From Kitasatospora sp. NBC_01266 (lineage in GTDB: Bacteria; Actinomycetota; Actinomycetes; Streptomycetales; Streptomycetaceae): a DNA stretch of 64,000 nucleotides. The position numbers and the translations under genes were made by a program. Where the stretch lies: NCBI RefSeq assembly GCF_036242395.1, contig NZ_CP108458.1:2232001-2296000 (forward strand), given 5' to 3'. The notes below the pieces were generated by a model. The model ran no database searches. It had not been told where the DNA came from and saw only the letters and a list, made by a program, of their open reading frames with translations. Shown in pieces: positions 46,973-55,698 of the stretch (position 1 is the first letter of the stretch; every line of letters starts with the position of its first letter).

Positions 46973-48979
46973 ATGCGACACCCCGTCAGCTACCCGCACC
47001 ACGTCACCCGCGTTGACCTGCGGATCCCGGTGGCCGAGGGCGTCGAGCTGCACGCCCGGATCTGGCGTCCCGTCACCGAGCAGCCGGTGCCCGCGCTGCT
47101 CGAGTACCTGCCGTCCCGGCTCGGCGACGCCACCGCCGAGCGCGACGCCGAACGCCACCCCTGGTACGCGGGCCACGGCTACGCGAGCGTGCGGGTCGAT
47201 GCGCGCGGGCACGGCAACTCCGACGGCCTGCCCGGCGAGGAGTACGGCGCCCAGGAGTTGGCCGACGGCCTGGCGGTGCTCGGCTGGCTGGCCGGCCAGC
47301 CCTGGTGCACCGGGCGGCTCGGCCTGATCGGGATCGGCCGGGCCGGCGGCACCGCGCTGCGGCTGGCCGCGCTGGCCCCCGAGCCGCTGCGCGCGGTGGT
47401 CACCGTCGGCGCCAGCGACGACCGCTACGACAACGACGCGCACTACTTCGGCGGCTCGCTGCTCGGCCCCGCCGGCCACGCCCGGACCGCCGCGCTGCTC
47501 GCCTTCGCCGCGCGCCCGCCGGACCCCAAGTACGTCGGCGAGCACTGGCGGCCCCGCTGGCTGGAGCGGCTGGCCGCGATCGAGCCCGCCCTCTTCCCCT
47601 GGCTGGCCCACCAGAGCCGCGACGACTACTGGCGCCGGGCCGGCGTCGAGGAGCGCTACGGCGCGATCAGGGCCGCCGTGCTGGCGGTGGGCGGCTGGGC
47701 GGATCCGTCCCGGGACACCGTGCTGCGGCTGGTCGAGCGGCTGGACGCGCCGGTGCGCGGGCTGATCGGCCCCTGGGCCCGCCAGTACCCGGACCGCGCG
47801 CAGCTGCCCGGCCCGCCGATCAGCTTCCTCCAGGAGACGCTGCGCTGGTGGGACCAGTGGCTGAAGGAGACCGACACCGGGATCATGGCCGAGCCCGCGC
47901 TGCGCTGCTGGCTGGGCGAGCCGGGCGGCGCCGGGCGCTGGGTCGGCGACGACCAGTGGCCCTCCGACGACGTCCGGGAGATCCACTACGGCCTGGCCGA
48001 CACGCTGCGCACCGCCGGCACCCCCGAGGGCGAGCGCTTCGTGCCGGTCCGCTCCCCGCAGCACACCGGGGTCGACGCCGGGAGTCACGTCCCGCTGGGC
48101 AGCGCCGCCGACCTGCCGCCCGACCAGCGCGAGGAGGACGGCCGCTCGGTCTGCTTCGACAGCTCCCCGCTCGCCGAACGGCTGGAACTGCTCGGGCGCC
48201 CGGGAGTTCGGCTGCGGGTGCGCTGCGCCGAGCCGCGCGGGCAGGTGGTCGCCCGGCTCTGCGCGGTGGCACCCGACGGGGCGTCCACCCTGATCACCCG
48301 GGGCGCGCTCAACCTCGCGGCCCGGCACGGGCGGGAGGTGGCGGTGCCCTGGGAGCCGGGCGCGGTGGCCGAGGTGGAGTTCGAGCTGCTCTCCACCGGC
48401 TTCGCCGTGCCGCCGGGCCACCGGCTGCGGCTGGCGCTCTCCTCCGCCTACTGGCCGTGGCTCTGGCCGCAGCCGCAGCACCAGGGCTTCACCGTCGACC
48501 CCGGCCCCAGCGTGCTGACCCTGCCGGTGCGCCACCTGGCCGCCGACGTGGGCCGGGCGCCGATCGCCTTCGCCGAGCCCGAGCAGGCCGAGGCACTGGC
48601 CGTGCGGCACGGGACGGCCGCCGAGCCGCGTCCCGAGCGGCTGGTCGTGCACGACCCGGCGGCCGGCGAGTGGCGCCTGGAGCTGGCCCCGCGCACCGGC
48701 GGCTCGGACAGCCACCCCGACGGCCTGGCCAGCACCGAGCAGGCCTCGGTCAGCTGCCGGATCCGCGCCGAGGACCCGCTCAGCGCCACCACGCACGCCG
48801 AGTGGACGATCCGCCTGGAGCGGCCCGAGCACGGCTGGGACGTCACCGTCCGGACCAGCTCCGAACTCGGCTGCGACGCCGAGGCGTTCACGGCGCGCAG
48901 CCGGCTCACCGCCTGGGAGGGCGGCGCGGTGCTCTTCGAGCGGGACTGGGAGCGGCGCATCCCGCGCACCGCGGGGTGA
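46973..48979 (+). CDS. CocE/NonD family hydrolase homolog with degenerate catalytic triad
   Basis: A 668-residue protein with the CocE/NonD layout: alpha/beta-hydrolase core (about 1-330) and C-terminal jelly-roll domain (X-Pro peptidase-like, about 400-560). Conserved features include RIPVAEGVELHARIWRP, RHPWYAGHGYASVRVDARGH and FLQETLRWWDQWLK. The nucleophile elbow, normally G-x-S-x-G-G, reads GIGRAGG, with Gly122 replacing Ser. The catalytic Asp is kept (GGWAD, 244), but the catalytic His in GPW[SA]H is Arg270. It is therefore probably not an esterase. The ATG at 46973 lies 6 nt after TATGGT (leaderless). It diverges from the Nur-boxed NiCoT gene. Confidence 0.85.
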   Translation: MRHPVSYPHHVTRVDLRIPVAEGVELHARIWRPVTEQPVPALLEYLPSRLGDATAERDAERHPWYAGHGYASVRVDARGHGNSDGLPGEEYGAQELADGLAVLGWLAGQPWCTGRLGLIGIGRAGGTALRLAALAPEPLRAVVTVGASDDRYDNDAHYFGGSLLGPAGHARTAALLAFAARPPDPKYVGEHWRPRWLERLAAIEPALFPWLAHQSRDDYWRRAGVEERYGAIRAAVLAVGGWADPSRDTVLRLVERLDAPVRGLIGPWARQYPDRAQLPGPPISFLQETLRWWDQWLKETDTGIMAEPALRCWLGEPGGAGRWVGDDQWPSDDVREIHYGLADTLRTAGTPEGERFVPVRSPQHTGVDAGSHVPLGSAADLPPDQREEDGRSVCFDSSPLAERLELLGRPGVRLRVRCAEPRGQVVARLCAVAPDGASTLITRGALNLAARHGREVAVPWEPGAVAEVEFELLSTGFAVPPGHRLRLALSSAYWPWLWPQPQHQGFTVDPGPSVLTLPVRHLAADVGRAPIAFAEPEQAEALAVRHGTAAEPRPERLVVHDPAAGEWRLELAPRTGGSDSHPDGLASTEQASVSCRIRAEDPLSATTHAEWTIRLERPEHGWDVTVRTSSELGCDAEAFTARSRLTAWEGGAVLFERDWERRIPRTAG

Positions 48980-48989
48980 GCGCCGCCGG

Positions 48990-49976
48990 TTACGGGACGG
49001 GGTAGGAGTCCGGCGGCACCGCGTCGGTCTGCGCGTTGCCGCCGACGCTGGCCGACAGGGTGAGCGTGTAGGTCTGGTAGGTGGTGGCGGTGGTGGTGAA
49101 GTCGGCGGTGTCCTGGAACTTGGTGAACGCGCAGTTCTCGGTGAACTTCTTGGTCGAGTCGTCCCAGTCGGTGCCGCCGGTGAAGTAGATGGCGTAGCTG
49201 CCGTCCTCGATGCCGGACACCTTCGCGCTCTGGCCCTTGCCCACGTAGAAGGAGTAGGCCGACTGGCCGTCCTTGGTCAGGGTCAGCACCGCGTCCGTCG
49301 AGCCGGCGCTGTTGTCCACCGTCAGCACGCCGCTGCCGTCGTCGTGGCCCTCGCGCACCCAGGCGCCGTTGTTCAGCGCGCGCTGCTGCGGCTGCGGCAG
49401 CTGCGGGAGGCTGAAGGTGCTGGTGTAGCCGGCGGTGGACAGCGTCTGCAGCGCGCTGACCGTGTCCTTGAGGCCCTGGGACTGGCCGGTCTCGGCGAGC
49501 GCCGAGGAGGTGGCGCAGACCTTGCTGGTGCTGATGTCGGTCTGCACGTCGCCGAGGTCGGTGGCCAGGTCGCCGAGCGCCACGTAGAGCTGGCGGTGCG
49601 CGTCGGCGACGGCGGACGGCGCGTCGGCACCCTGCAGCCCCTGCGCGCCGGCGCTCGCGGCCTGCTGGGCGCCGGCCAGCGCGGTGTTCAGGTCGTCCAG
49701 GCTGCCCGCCTGGGTGAGCTGGCCGAGCGCGGTGCTGAGCGGCGCGATGTAGGACTCCAGCGCCAGCCCGTACGGGACGGTGGTGGGGCTCGGGCTGCTG
49801 CTCGGCAGCGGTCCCATCGAGCCGTCCGGCACCGGGCCGGCGTCCTGGCCCGGGTAGCGGGCCGAGCTGCAGGCCGTGGCCAGCAGCAGCGCACCGGCCA
49901 ACACCGCCGTCCGCCGCAGCGGGTGGCGGGTTGCGCCGCGGCCCGCGGTGCTGATGGTGCGTGATGATCCGGGCAA
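48990..49976 (-). CDS. Hypothetical lipoprotein
   Basis: A 328-residue secreted lipoprotein of unknown function. The signal ends in the lipobox LATAC (LLLATACSS), followed by a Pro/Ser/Thr-rich spacer. A helical middle region (about 70-190) is Ala/Gln-rich. The C-terminal part (about 205-328) looks beta-rich with TKDGQSAYSFYVGKGQSAKV and GSYAIYFTGGTDWDD. The TTG at 49976 is favoured by GGGGGG 7 nt upstream. It converges with the CocE-like gene (10-bp gap) and diverges from a hydrolase gene. Confidence 0.7.
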   Translation of the reverse strand: MPGSSRTISTAGRGATRHPLRRTAVLAGALLLATACSSARYPGQDAGPVPDGSMGPLPSSSPSPTTVPYGLALESYIAPLSTALGQLTQAGSLDDLNTALAGAQQAASAGAQGLQGADAPSAVADAHRQLYVALGDLATDLGDVQTDISTSKVCATSSALAETGQSQGLKDTVSALQTLSTAGYTSTFSLPQLPQPQQRALNNGAWVREGHDDGSGVLTVDNSAGSTDAVLTLTKDGQSAYSFYVGKGQSAKVSGIEDGSYAIYFTGGTDWDDSTKKFTENCAFTKFQDTADFTTTATTYQTYTLTLSASVGGNAQTDAVPPDSYPVP

Positions 49977-50149
49977 GGTGAAGCCCCCCAGTTAAGGCTC
50001 GCGTAAGCGTGCGCGCACAGCGTCCCAAAATCCTGCTGACCAGGTCAATGGTCCGCACACGGCTGGTGAAAGCCCGCACACGAAGGGTAGCCAGCTCGCG
50101 GAGGGGGTGACCTGCGCCTTCAGGAGCCCTTCATCTAGGATCGGCCACT

Positions 50150-51289
50150 GTGCTCGCGCTGACCGGACTTCCCCTGCAGATCATCACCGGCCTGCTCGCC
50201 GTGATGGCCTTCGTCGCCACCATGTGGCTGTGGCCCAAGCTCGGTGGCAAGGGCGCCAAGCCCCTGCTCGGCCGACTCGGCGCGTTCTTCGGCACCCAGG
50301 TGCTGGTGCTGGTGGCGATGGCCCTGGTGGCCAACTCCTACTTCGGCTTCTACACCAGCTGGACCGACCTGCTCGGCACCGCCGGCGGTCCCGGCACGGT
50401 GGTGGACCACCAGCCCGGCGACTCGCTGAAGGTCACCGGCCAGGAGAAGTTCTACTCCAAGCAGGGCTCGGCCGAGGACCGCTCCGGGGTGATCCAGAAG
50501 GTCTCGGTGACCGGCGCCGCCTCCGGCCTGACCAATGACGGGTTCGTCTACCTGCCGCCGCAGTACTTCCAGCCGGCCTACGCGAACCAGAAGTTCCCGA
50601 TGGCGCTGGTGCTCTCCGGCTACCCGGGCACGGCCGAGAAGCTGATCACGCTGATGCAGTACCCGGCCAGCACGCTCAAGGCGATCAACGCCAAGCAGCT
50701 GCCGCCGACCGTGCTGGTGATGATGCGCCCCTCACCGATCGCCAGCCGGGACACCGAGTGCATGGACGTCCCGCACGGCCCGCAGGTGGAGACCTTCTTC
50801 ACCCAGGACCTGCCCAAGGCCCTGGCCGCCGGCTACCGGATCGCCCCGCAGGCCTCCGCGCACGCCGTGATGGGCGACTCCACCGGCGGCTACTGCGCAC
50901 TGAAGTTCGCGCTGCGCAAGCCCGACGCGTACCACGCCGCGATCGCGCTCTCCGCCGACTACAGCGTCTCCAACGACCCGACCACCGGTGACCTGTTCGG
51001 CGGCAGCGCGCAGCTCAAGCAGGAGAACGACCTGCTGTGGCGGCTGCGCAACACCGCGCCGGAGCCCGTCTCGCTGCTGCTGGCCACCAGCCCCAACGAG
51101 GGCAACTACCAGGCCACCCAGGAGATGGTGAGCGCCTTCAAGGCGCCGACCAAGCTCTCCACCATCACCCTGAACAGCGGCGGCCACAACTTCCACACCT
51201 GGGGCCGGGAGATCCCGCCGGCCCTGGAGTGGCTGGGCAAGCAGCTGTCGGTGCCCGGCCTGACCGAGGCGCAGCCGACCGCCGCCTGA
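50150..51289 (+). CDS. Membrane-anchored alpha/beta-hydrolase (esterase D/antigen-85-like)
   Basis: A 379-residue protein. Two N-terminal hydrophobic segments (about 5-28 and 47-65) anchor an extracytoplasmic esterase domain. The nucleophile elbow is GDSTGGYCALKFALR and the late His is in GGHNFHTWGREIPPALEWL, as in the putative esterase family that includes antigen 85 and S-formylglutathione hydrolase. The GTG at 50150 is 8 nt after TAGGAT (50136-50141), suggesting a leaderless mRNA. The substrate is unknown; mycolyl transfer is unlikely in this host. Confidence 0.82.
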   Translation: MLALTGLPLQIITGLLAVMAFVATMWLWPKLGGKGAKPLLGRLGAFFGTQVLVLVAMALVANSYFGFYTSWTDLLGTAGGPGTVVDHQPGDSLKVTGQEKFYSKQGSAEDRSGVIQKVSVTGAASGLTNDGFVYLPPQYFQPAYANQKFPMALVLSGYPGTAEKLITLMQYPASTLKAINAKQLPPTVLVMMRPSPIASRDTECMDVPHGPQVETFFTQDLPKALAAGYRIAPQASAHAVMGDSTGGYCALKFALRKPDAYHAAIALSADYSVSNDPTTGDLFGGSAQLKQENDLLWRLRNTAPEPVSLLLATSPNEGNYQATQEMVSAFKAPTKLSTITLNSGGHNFHTWGREIPPALEWLGKQLSVPGLTEAQPTAA

Positions 51290-51336
51290 CGGATCGTCGG
51301 GCGGCGGACAGCGGGCGGCCTTGCGGGCGGTCCCGG

Positions 51337-53004
51337 TCAGCTGGTGAGGTCGGTCGAGCAGTGCGTCCCGGCGGCCGGCATGGTGCCGTTCAGCAGGAAG
51401 CCGTTCACCGCGCTCTGCACGCAGCTGCTCTTGTCGTAGCCGGTGTGCCCGTCGCCGTCCCGGGTCAGCAGGGTGGCGTTGGCCAGGCTGCTCGCCAGGT
51501 GCTGGGCCCAGGCGTACGGGGTGGCATCGTCGCCGGTGGAGCCGACCACCAGGATCGGTGCGCTGCCGGCGGCCGTGATGGCGTGCGGCGGGGCGGCGTG
51601 GGCCGGGAAGGCGCTGCAGTCGTTGCCGACCCGCAGGTCGTCGATGGTGACCCGGCGGTTCAGGTAGGGGGCCTTGGACTGCAGCTGCTGCAGGGCCTGC
51701 TGGAGCTGGTCGTCGGTGGGGGTCGGCGCGCCGTCGTCGGCGCAGTTGATCGCCGTGTTGGCGTCGGCCTCGTTGCTGTAATGGCCGTTCTGGTCCCGGC
51801 CGTTGTAGTTGTCGGCCAGCGCCAGCATCAGGTCCGGCGAGTGCTGCTTCATCGCCCGGGTGAGGCCGATCCGCAGGTAGTCCCAGTCCTTGGCGGAGCC
51901 GTAGAGCATCCCCAGCGCTCCGGTCCAGGCTTCGGCGGAGGTGAGCGTGCGGCCGTCCTTGGCGGAGGTCAGCGGGTGGGCCTGCAGGCTGTCCAGGAAG
52001 TCGGCGGCCTTCTGGGCGGCGGCGCCGGCATCCGAGCCGAGCGGGCAGTCGCTCTGCTTGACGCAGTCGCTCGCGAAGCGTTCGAAGACGCCCTCGAAGC
52101 CGATCTGCTGCTGGACGTCGGCGGTGAGCGGATCCAGGCTCGGGTCCATCGCGCCGTCCAGCACCAGCCGTCCGGTGCGGCCGGGGAACTCGTCGGCGTA
52201 GACGGTGCCGAGGTAGGTGCCGTAGGAGAAGCCCAGGTAGTTGAGCTTCTGGTCGCCCATCACCCCGCGCAGCACGTCCAGGTCGCGGGCCGCGTTCACG
52301 GTCCCGACGAACGGCAGCAGCTTGCCGGAGTCGGCCGCGCAGCCGCTCTCGAAGTCCTTCATGGTGGTCGCGGTCGCGTGGTCCTGGGCGTTGAGCTTGT
52401 CGCGGTCCGCGTCGTCCAGGCAGTGCACCGCGGTGCTCCGGCCCACTCCGCGCGGGTCGAAGCCGATCAGGTCGTAGCGGTCGTTCAGGGCCTTGAACTC
52501 GTCGGCCGCCGTCTCGCCGAGGAACTCCACGCCCGAACCGCCGGGACCGCCCGGGTTGAAGAAGAGCGAGCCGAGCTTCTGGTCCTGGTGCACGGCGGGC
52601 TTGCGTATCAGTGCTATGTCGATGGTGTCCGCGCCCGGGTTGGCGTAGTCCAGCGGGACGTGCGCGGTGCCGCACTGGAAGGCGGACAGGTCGGCGTTCT
52701 GGTCCTGCGGGTCGGCCGGGCAGCTCGCCCAGCTGATCTGCTGCCCGTAGAAGGACTTGAGCGCCGGGTCGTCGGCGCCGCTCGCCGTGGGCGAGGGGGA
52801 GGGCGCGGGCGGGGTACTGGCGGCAGCCAAGGTCGGGGCGGTGGCCGAGGCCACCGGCGGCGTGGCCGGGCCCTTGGCCGCGGTGGACCCCCCGGAGCCG
52901 CCGCAGCCGGCGACCACGGTGACCCCCAGCACGGCGGGCAGGATACGGCGCGACGCGCGCGCCAGTGTGATCTTCACCGCATAGGGATACCACCTTCTCT
53001 TCAT
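51337..53004 (-). CDS. Secreted lipoprotein alpha/beta-hydrolase, tripeptidyl-aminopeptidase (TAP)-like
   Basis: A 555-residue S33-type hydrolase. The signal peptide ends in a lipobox (VVAGCGG), followed by a Pro/Ala/Ser/Thr linker. The core has the oxyanion region FFNPGGPGGSGVEFL, the FDPRGVGRS strand, the nucleophile in NYLGFSYGTYLGTVYA and the C-terminal TAP domain with GDGHTGYDKSSCVQ (His). Related Streptomyces enzymes release N-terminal tripeptides. The ATG at 53004 and a GTG at 52977 are both possible; the latter gives a more typical n-region with GAAGGTGG upstream. Confidence 0.87.
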   Translation of the reverse strand: MKRRWYPYAVKITLARASRRILPAVLGVTVVAGCGGSGGSTAAKGPATPPVASATAPTLAAASTPPAPSPSPTASGADDPALKSFYGQQISWASCPADPQDQNADLSAFQCGTAHVPLDYANPGADTIDIALIRKPAVHQDQKLGSLFFNPGGPGGSGVEFLGETAADEFKALNDRYDLIGFDPRGVGRSTAVHCLDDADRDKLNAQDHATATTMKDFESGCAADSGKLLPFVGTVNAARDLDVLRGVMGDQKLNYLGFSYGTYLGTVYADEFPGRTGRLVLDGAMDPSLDPLTADVQQQIGFEGVFERFASDCVKQSDCPLGSDAGAAAQKAADFLDSLQAHPLTSAKDGRTLTSAEAWTGALGMLYGSAKDWDYLRIGLTRAMKQHSPDLMLALADNYNGRDQNGHYSNEADANTAINCADDGAPTPTDDQLQQALQQLQSKAPYLNRRVTIDDLRVGNDCSAFPAHAAPPHAITAAGSAPILVVGSTGDDATPYAWAQHLASSLANATLLTRDGDGHTGYDKSSCVQSAVNGFLLNGTMPAAGTHCSTDLTS

Positions 53005-53022
53005 ACGAACACCCACTGGGGG

Positions 53023-53796
53023 TCAGTCATCCGCCAGACCCTGCGGCAGCGCCTCGCGCAGCGCCTCCAGCTCCGGCCCCGGGCCGTGCAGTCGCAGGTA
53101 CCGCAGCCCGTGGCGCAGATAGGCGCGCGGGTTGGTGGTCAGCTGCCCGGCCCAGTCGGGCTTGCGCTCCCCGCGCAGCCAGGCGTAGCAGGCCAGCCCG
53201 TAGCCGAACTGCTGCTCGGAGAGGTAGCCGAGCCGCTGCCAGGACTGCTGCCGGTGGGTCCTGGTGGTGGCGAAGGCCGAGTTCGCGCTGAAGACGCCGA
53301 GCCCGAAGTAGACCGTCAGCAGGTCGGTGAGCGGCTCGTGGTCCTCCCGCTCGGTGCTGATCCGGCCCTCGCCCAGCAGCCGGACATGGCCCAGCTCGTG
53401 CGCGATGGTGGCGACCAGGGCCATCGGGCGGGCCGCCATCCGCTGGTCGATGCCGATCACCGCCAGGCCCTCGCGCAGCCGGTAGTGACCGGCCGCGTAG
53501 CGCGAGCGGCTGGTCAGGCCGAGTTCGGCGACCATCGCGTCCTCGCCGGAGTCCGGCTCGATCTCGACGGTGATGGTCTCGGGATGGACCCCGGCGACCT
53601 TGCAGATCCGCTGCACCAGCCCGCGGATCTCGGCGGGCGTGCCCGCGTACGGCCCGGGGAAGTGCTCGGCGGTCGGCAGCACCGGATCCCGCAGCAGTGG
53701 AGCCGGGCCGAACTCATCGGCCAGCCAGGCCGTCGAGCGCTCGATCCAGTCCCGGGCCTCGGGCCCCACCGGGCACGCGGTGACGCGCGTCCACAT
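53023..53796 (-). CDS. Hypothetical zinc-metallopeptidase-like protein (HExxH)
   Basis: A 257-residue cytoplasmic protein. ATIAHELGHVRLLGEG contains the gluzincin HExxH motif, and a downstream Glu-rich segment (EREDHEPLTDLLTVYFG) could supply the third ligand, as in ImmA/IrrE-like or M48-like folds. There is no signal peptide or HTH partner. The ATG at 53796 has GGGGGAG 7 nt upstream. The family is not one I can name; proteolytic activity is inferred from the motif alone. Confidence 0.6.
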   Translation of the reverse strand: MWTRVTACPVGPEARDWIERSTAWLADEFGPAPLLRDPVLPTAEHFPGPYAGTPAEIRGLVQRICKVAGVHPETITVEIEPDSGEDAMVAELGLTSRSRYAAGHYRLREGLAVIGIDQRMAARPMALVATIAHELGHVRLLGEGRISTEREDHEPLTDLLTVYFGLGVFSANSAFATTRTHRQQSWQRLGYLSEQQFGYGLACYAWLRGERKPDWAGQLTTNPRAYLRHGLRYLRLHGPGPELEALREALPQGLADD

Positions 53797-53858
53797 TCCG
53801 TTCTCCCCCGTCCGTCGACCTGACGGTACGGTACAGCGCCGCGCCAACCGGCCCGCCG

Positions 53859-54872
53859 TCAGCCGCCGATGGCCGACATCGGCCGCGCCGGGCGGACGAA
53901 GTCGGCGGAGTCGATGGCGTGCCCCGGGCCCTTGCGGGCGATCGTGCGGCGCCAGGCCCGCTCGATCTCGGCGTCCTCGGCCCCGCCGCGCAGCAGCGCG
54001 CGCAGGTCGGACTCCTCGGTCGCGAACAGGCAGTTGCGCAGCTGGCCGTCGGCGGTCAGCCGGACCCGGTCGCAGGTGCCGCAGAACGGCCGGGTCACCG
54101 AGGCGATCACGCCGAGCACGGTGTCCGTCCCGGCGATCCGGAACTCCTCGGCCGGCGGGGTGCCGCGCCCGGCGCCGAGCGGCCCGCGCGGCACCGGGAT
54201 CAGCCGGTGCCGGGTGCCGAGCACGGCCAGCAGCTCATCGGCGGTGATCATCGACGAGCGGTCCCAGGCCCCTTGGGCGTCCAGCGGCATCGACTCGATG
54301 AACCGCAGCCGGTAGCCGTGTTCGGCGGCGAACTCGACCAGGTCGAGGAGCTCGTCGTCGTTGACCCCGCGCACCGGCACCGTGTTGATCTTGACCGGGG
54401 CCAGGCCGGCCGCCCGCGCGGCGGCGAGGCCCGCGAGGACGTCGGCGATCCGGTCCCGCCGGGTGATCTCCTGGTAGCGGTCGCGGCGCAGCGTGTCCAG
54501 GCTGACGTTGACCCGGCGCAGCCCCGCCGCCGCCAGCGCACCGGCCATCCGGGCCAGCCCGATCCCGTTGGTGGTCAGCGACAGCTCCACCCCCAGCCCG
54601 GTCAACTCCCCCACCAGTGCGGGCAGTCCGCGCCGCAGCAGCGGCTCGCCGCCGGTCAGCCGGACCGAGGCGATCCCCAGCCGGCGCACCGCGATCCGCA
54701 CCAGGCGGACGACCTCCGCGTCGGTGAGCAGCTCGGCCCTGGGCAGCCAGTCGAGCCCCTCGGCCGGCATGCAGTAGGTGCAGCGCAGGTTGCAGCGGTC
54801 GGTCAGGGAGACCCGCAGATCGGTGTGGACCCGGCCGAGGCGGTCGACCAGCGGGGCAGGAGCGGTGTGCAT
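53859..54872 (-). CDS. moaA: GTP 3',8-cyclase MoaA (molybdenum cofactor biosynthesis)
   Basis: A radical-SAM enzyme of 337 residues that converts GTP to 3',8-cH2GTP. The N-terminal [4Fe-4S] site is DRCNLRCTYCMPAEG (CxxxCxxC). SAM binding includes RLTGGEPLLRRGLP and SLTTNGIGL. The second cluster is in RPFCGTCDRVRLTADGQLRN then C. The C-terminus ends in the essential Gly-Gly (SAIGG). The ATG at 54872 starts MHTAPAPLVD; an earlier frame exists but lacks support. The divergent MobA-like gene suggests a molybdoenzyme context. Confidence 0.95.
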   Translation of the reverse strand: MHTAPAPLVDRLGRVHTDLRVSLTDRCNLRCTYCMPAEGLDWLPRAELLTDAEVVRLVRIAVRRLGIASVRLTGGEPLLRRGLPALVGELTGLGVELSLTTNGIGLARMAGALAAAGLRRVNVSLDTLRRDRYQEITRRDRIADVLAGLAAARAAGLAPVKINTVPVRGVNDDELLDLVEFAAEHGYRLRFIESMPLDAQGAWDRSSMITADELLAVLGTRHRLIPVPRGPLGAGRGTPPAEEFRIAGTDTVLGVIASVTRPFCGTCDRVRLTADGQLRNCLFATEESDLRALLRGGAEDAEIERAWRRTIARKGPGHAIDSADFVRPARPMSAIGG

Positions 54873-54952
54873 GAACGCCAGTAGAGAACGCGGGACGGCA
54901 AACATCCAGCGGCGCATCAACCGGTCTCCGTCCAAGGTCGGCACCGCACCCT

Positions 54953-54966
54953 TGTGTGATCACACA
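54953..54966. promoter_or_regulatory. Perfect 14-bp palindrome between moaA and the MobA-like gene
   Basis: TGTGTGATCACACA lies in the 130-bp divergent region, 36 bp before the MobA-like ATG and 81 bp from moaA. It looks like a GntR- or Crp-type operator but does not match the Streptomyces Crp consensus spacing exactly. Confidence 0.5.
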
Positions 54967-55002
54967 GCGCGCGGAGCACCCGCCGACCGCCATGCTGGTG
55001 GC

Positions 55003-55605
55003 ATGGCTGAGCTGTCCCCACCCGTCGCCGCGCTGGTCCTGGCCGCCGGGGGTGGCAGCCGGCTGGGCGGCCGGCCGAAAGCGCTGCTGCCCTTCCGCGG
55101 GCGGCCGCTGGTCGAGCACGCGGTGCGGGTGGTGCGCGAGGGCGGCTGCGACCCGGTGCTCGTGGTGCTCGGCGCGGCCCGCGACCAGGTGCTCGGCACC
55201 GCCGAGCTGGCCGACTGCACGGTGCTGGCCAACCCCGACTGGGCCGAGGGCATGGGCGGCTCGCTGCGCACCGGCCTGGCCGCGCTGCCGCCCGGCTGCT
55301 CCGGCGTCCTGGTCTCGCTGGTCGACACCCCGGGCGTCACACCGGCGGCCGTCGCCCGGCTGCTGGCCGCCCACCGGGCCGGCGCCACCTTGGCCGCCGC
55401 CGGCTACCAGGGCCGCCGCGGCCACCCCGTGCTGATCGGCGCCGACCACTTCGCCGAGGCCGCCGAGTCCGCCCGCGGCGACGCCGGCGCCCGCGCCCTG
55501 CTGACGAACCGTCAGGCCGAGCTGCGGCTGGTCGAGTGCGGCGACATCGCGGTGCCCGACGACCTGGACACCCCGGCCGACCTGGCCCGCTGGTCGGCGG
55601 GTTGA
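55003..55605 (+). CDS. MobA/MocA-like NTP transferase family protein
   Basis: A 200-residue nucleotidyltransferase. The N-terminal pyrophosphorylase signature is AALVLAAGGGSRLGGRPKAL, followed by PFRGRPLVEHAVRVV. SLVDTPGVTPAAV provides the metal-binding Asp region and GRRGHPVLIG the late motif. This subgroup attaches CMP or GMP to molybdopterin (MocA/MobA type). Which nucleotide cannot be told. The ATG at 55003 fits the family start; a CATGCT hexamer lies 6 nt upstream. It is divergent from moaA. Confidence 0.87.
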   Translation: MAELSPPVAALVLAAGGGSRLGGRPKALLPFRGRPLVEHAVRVVREGGCDPVLVVLGAARDQVLGTAELADCTVLANPDWAEGMGGSLRTGLAALPPGCSGVLVSLVDTPGVTPAAVARLLAAHRAGATLAAAGYQGRRGHPVLIGADHFAEAAESARGDAGARALLTNRQAELRLVECGDIAVPDDLDTPADLARWSAG

Positions 55606-55698
55606 CGCCGTGCCCGGGTCCGCACGCTGACTGATTCACCCTGAAAAATCCCTGATCATTCCGGCGTTCAGCACCGCCGAGCGGCCCGATCGGGGACC

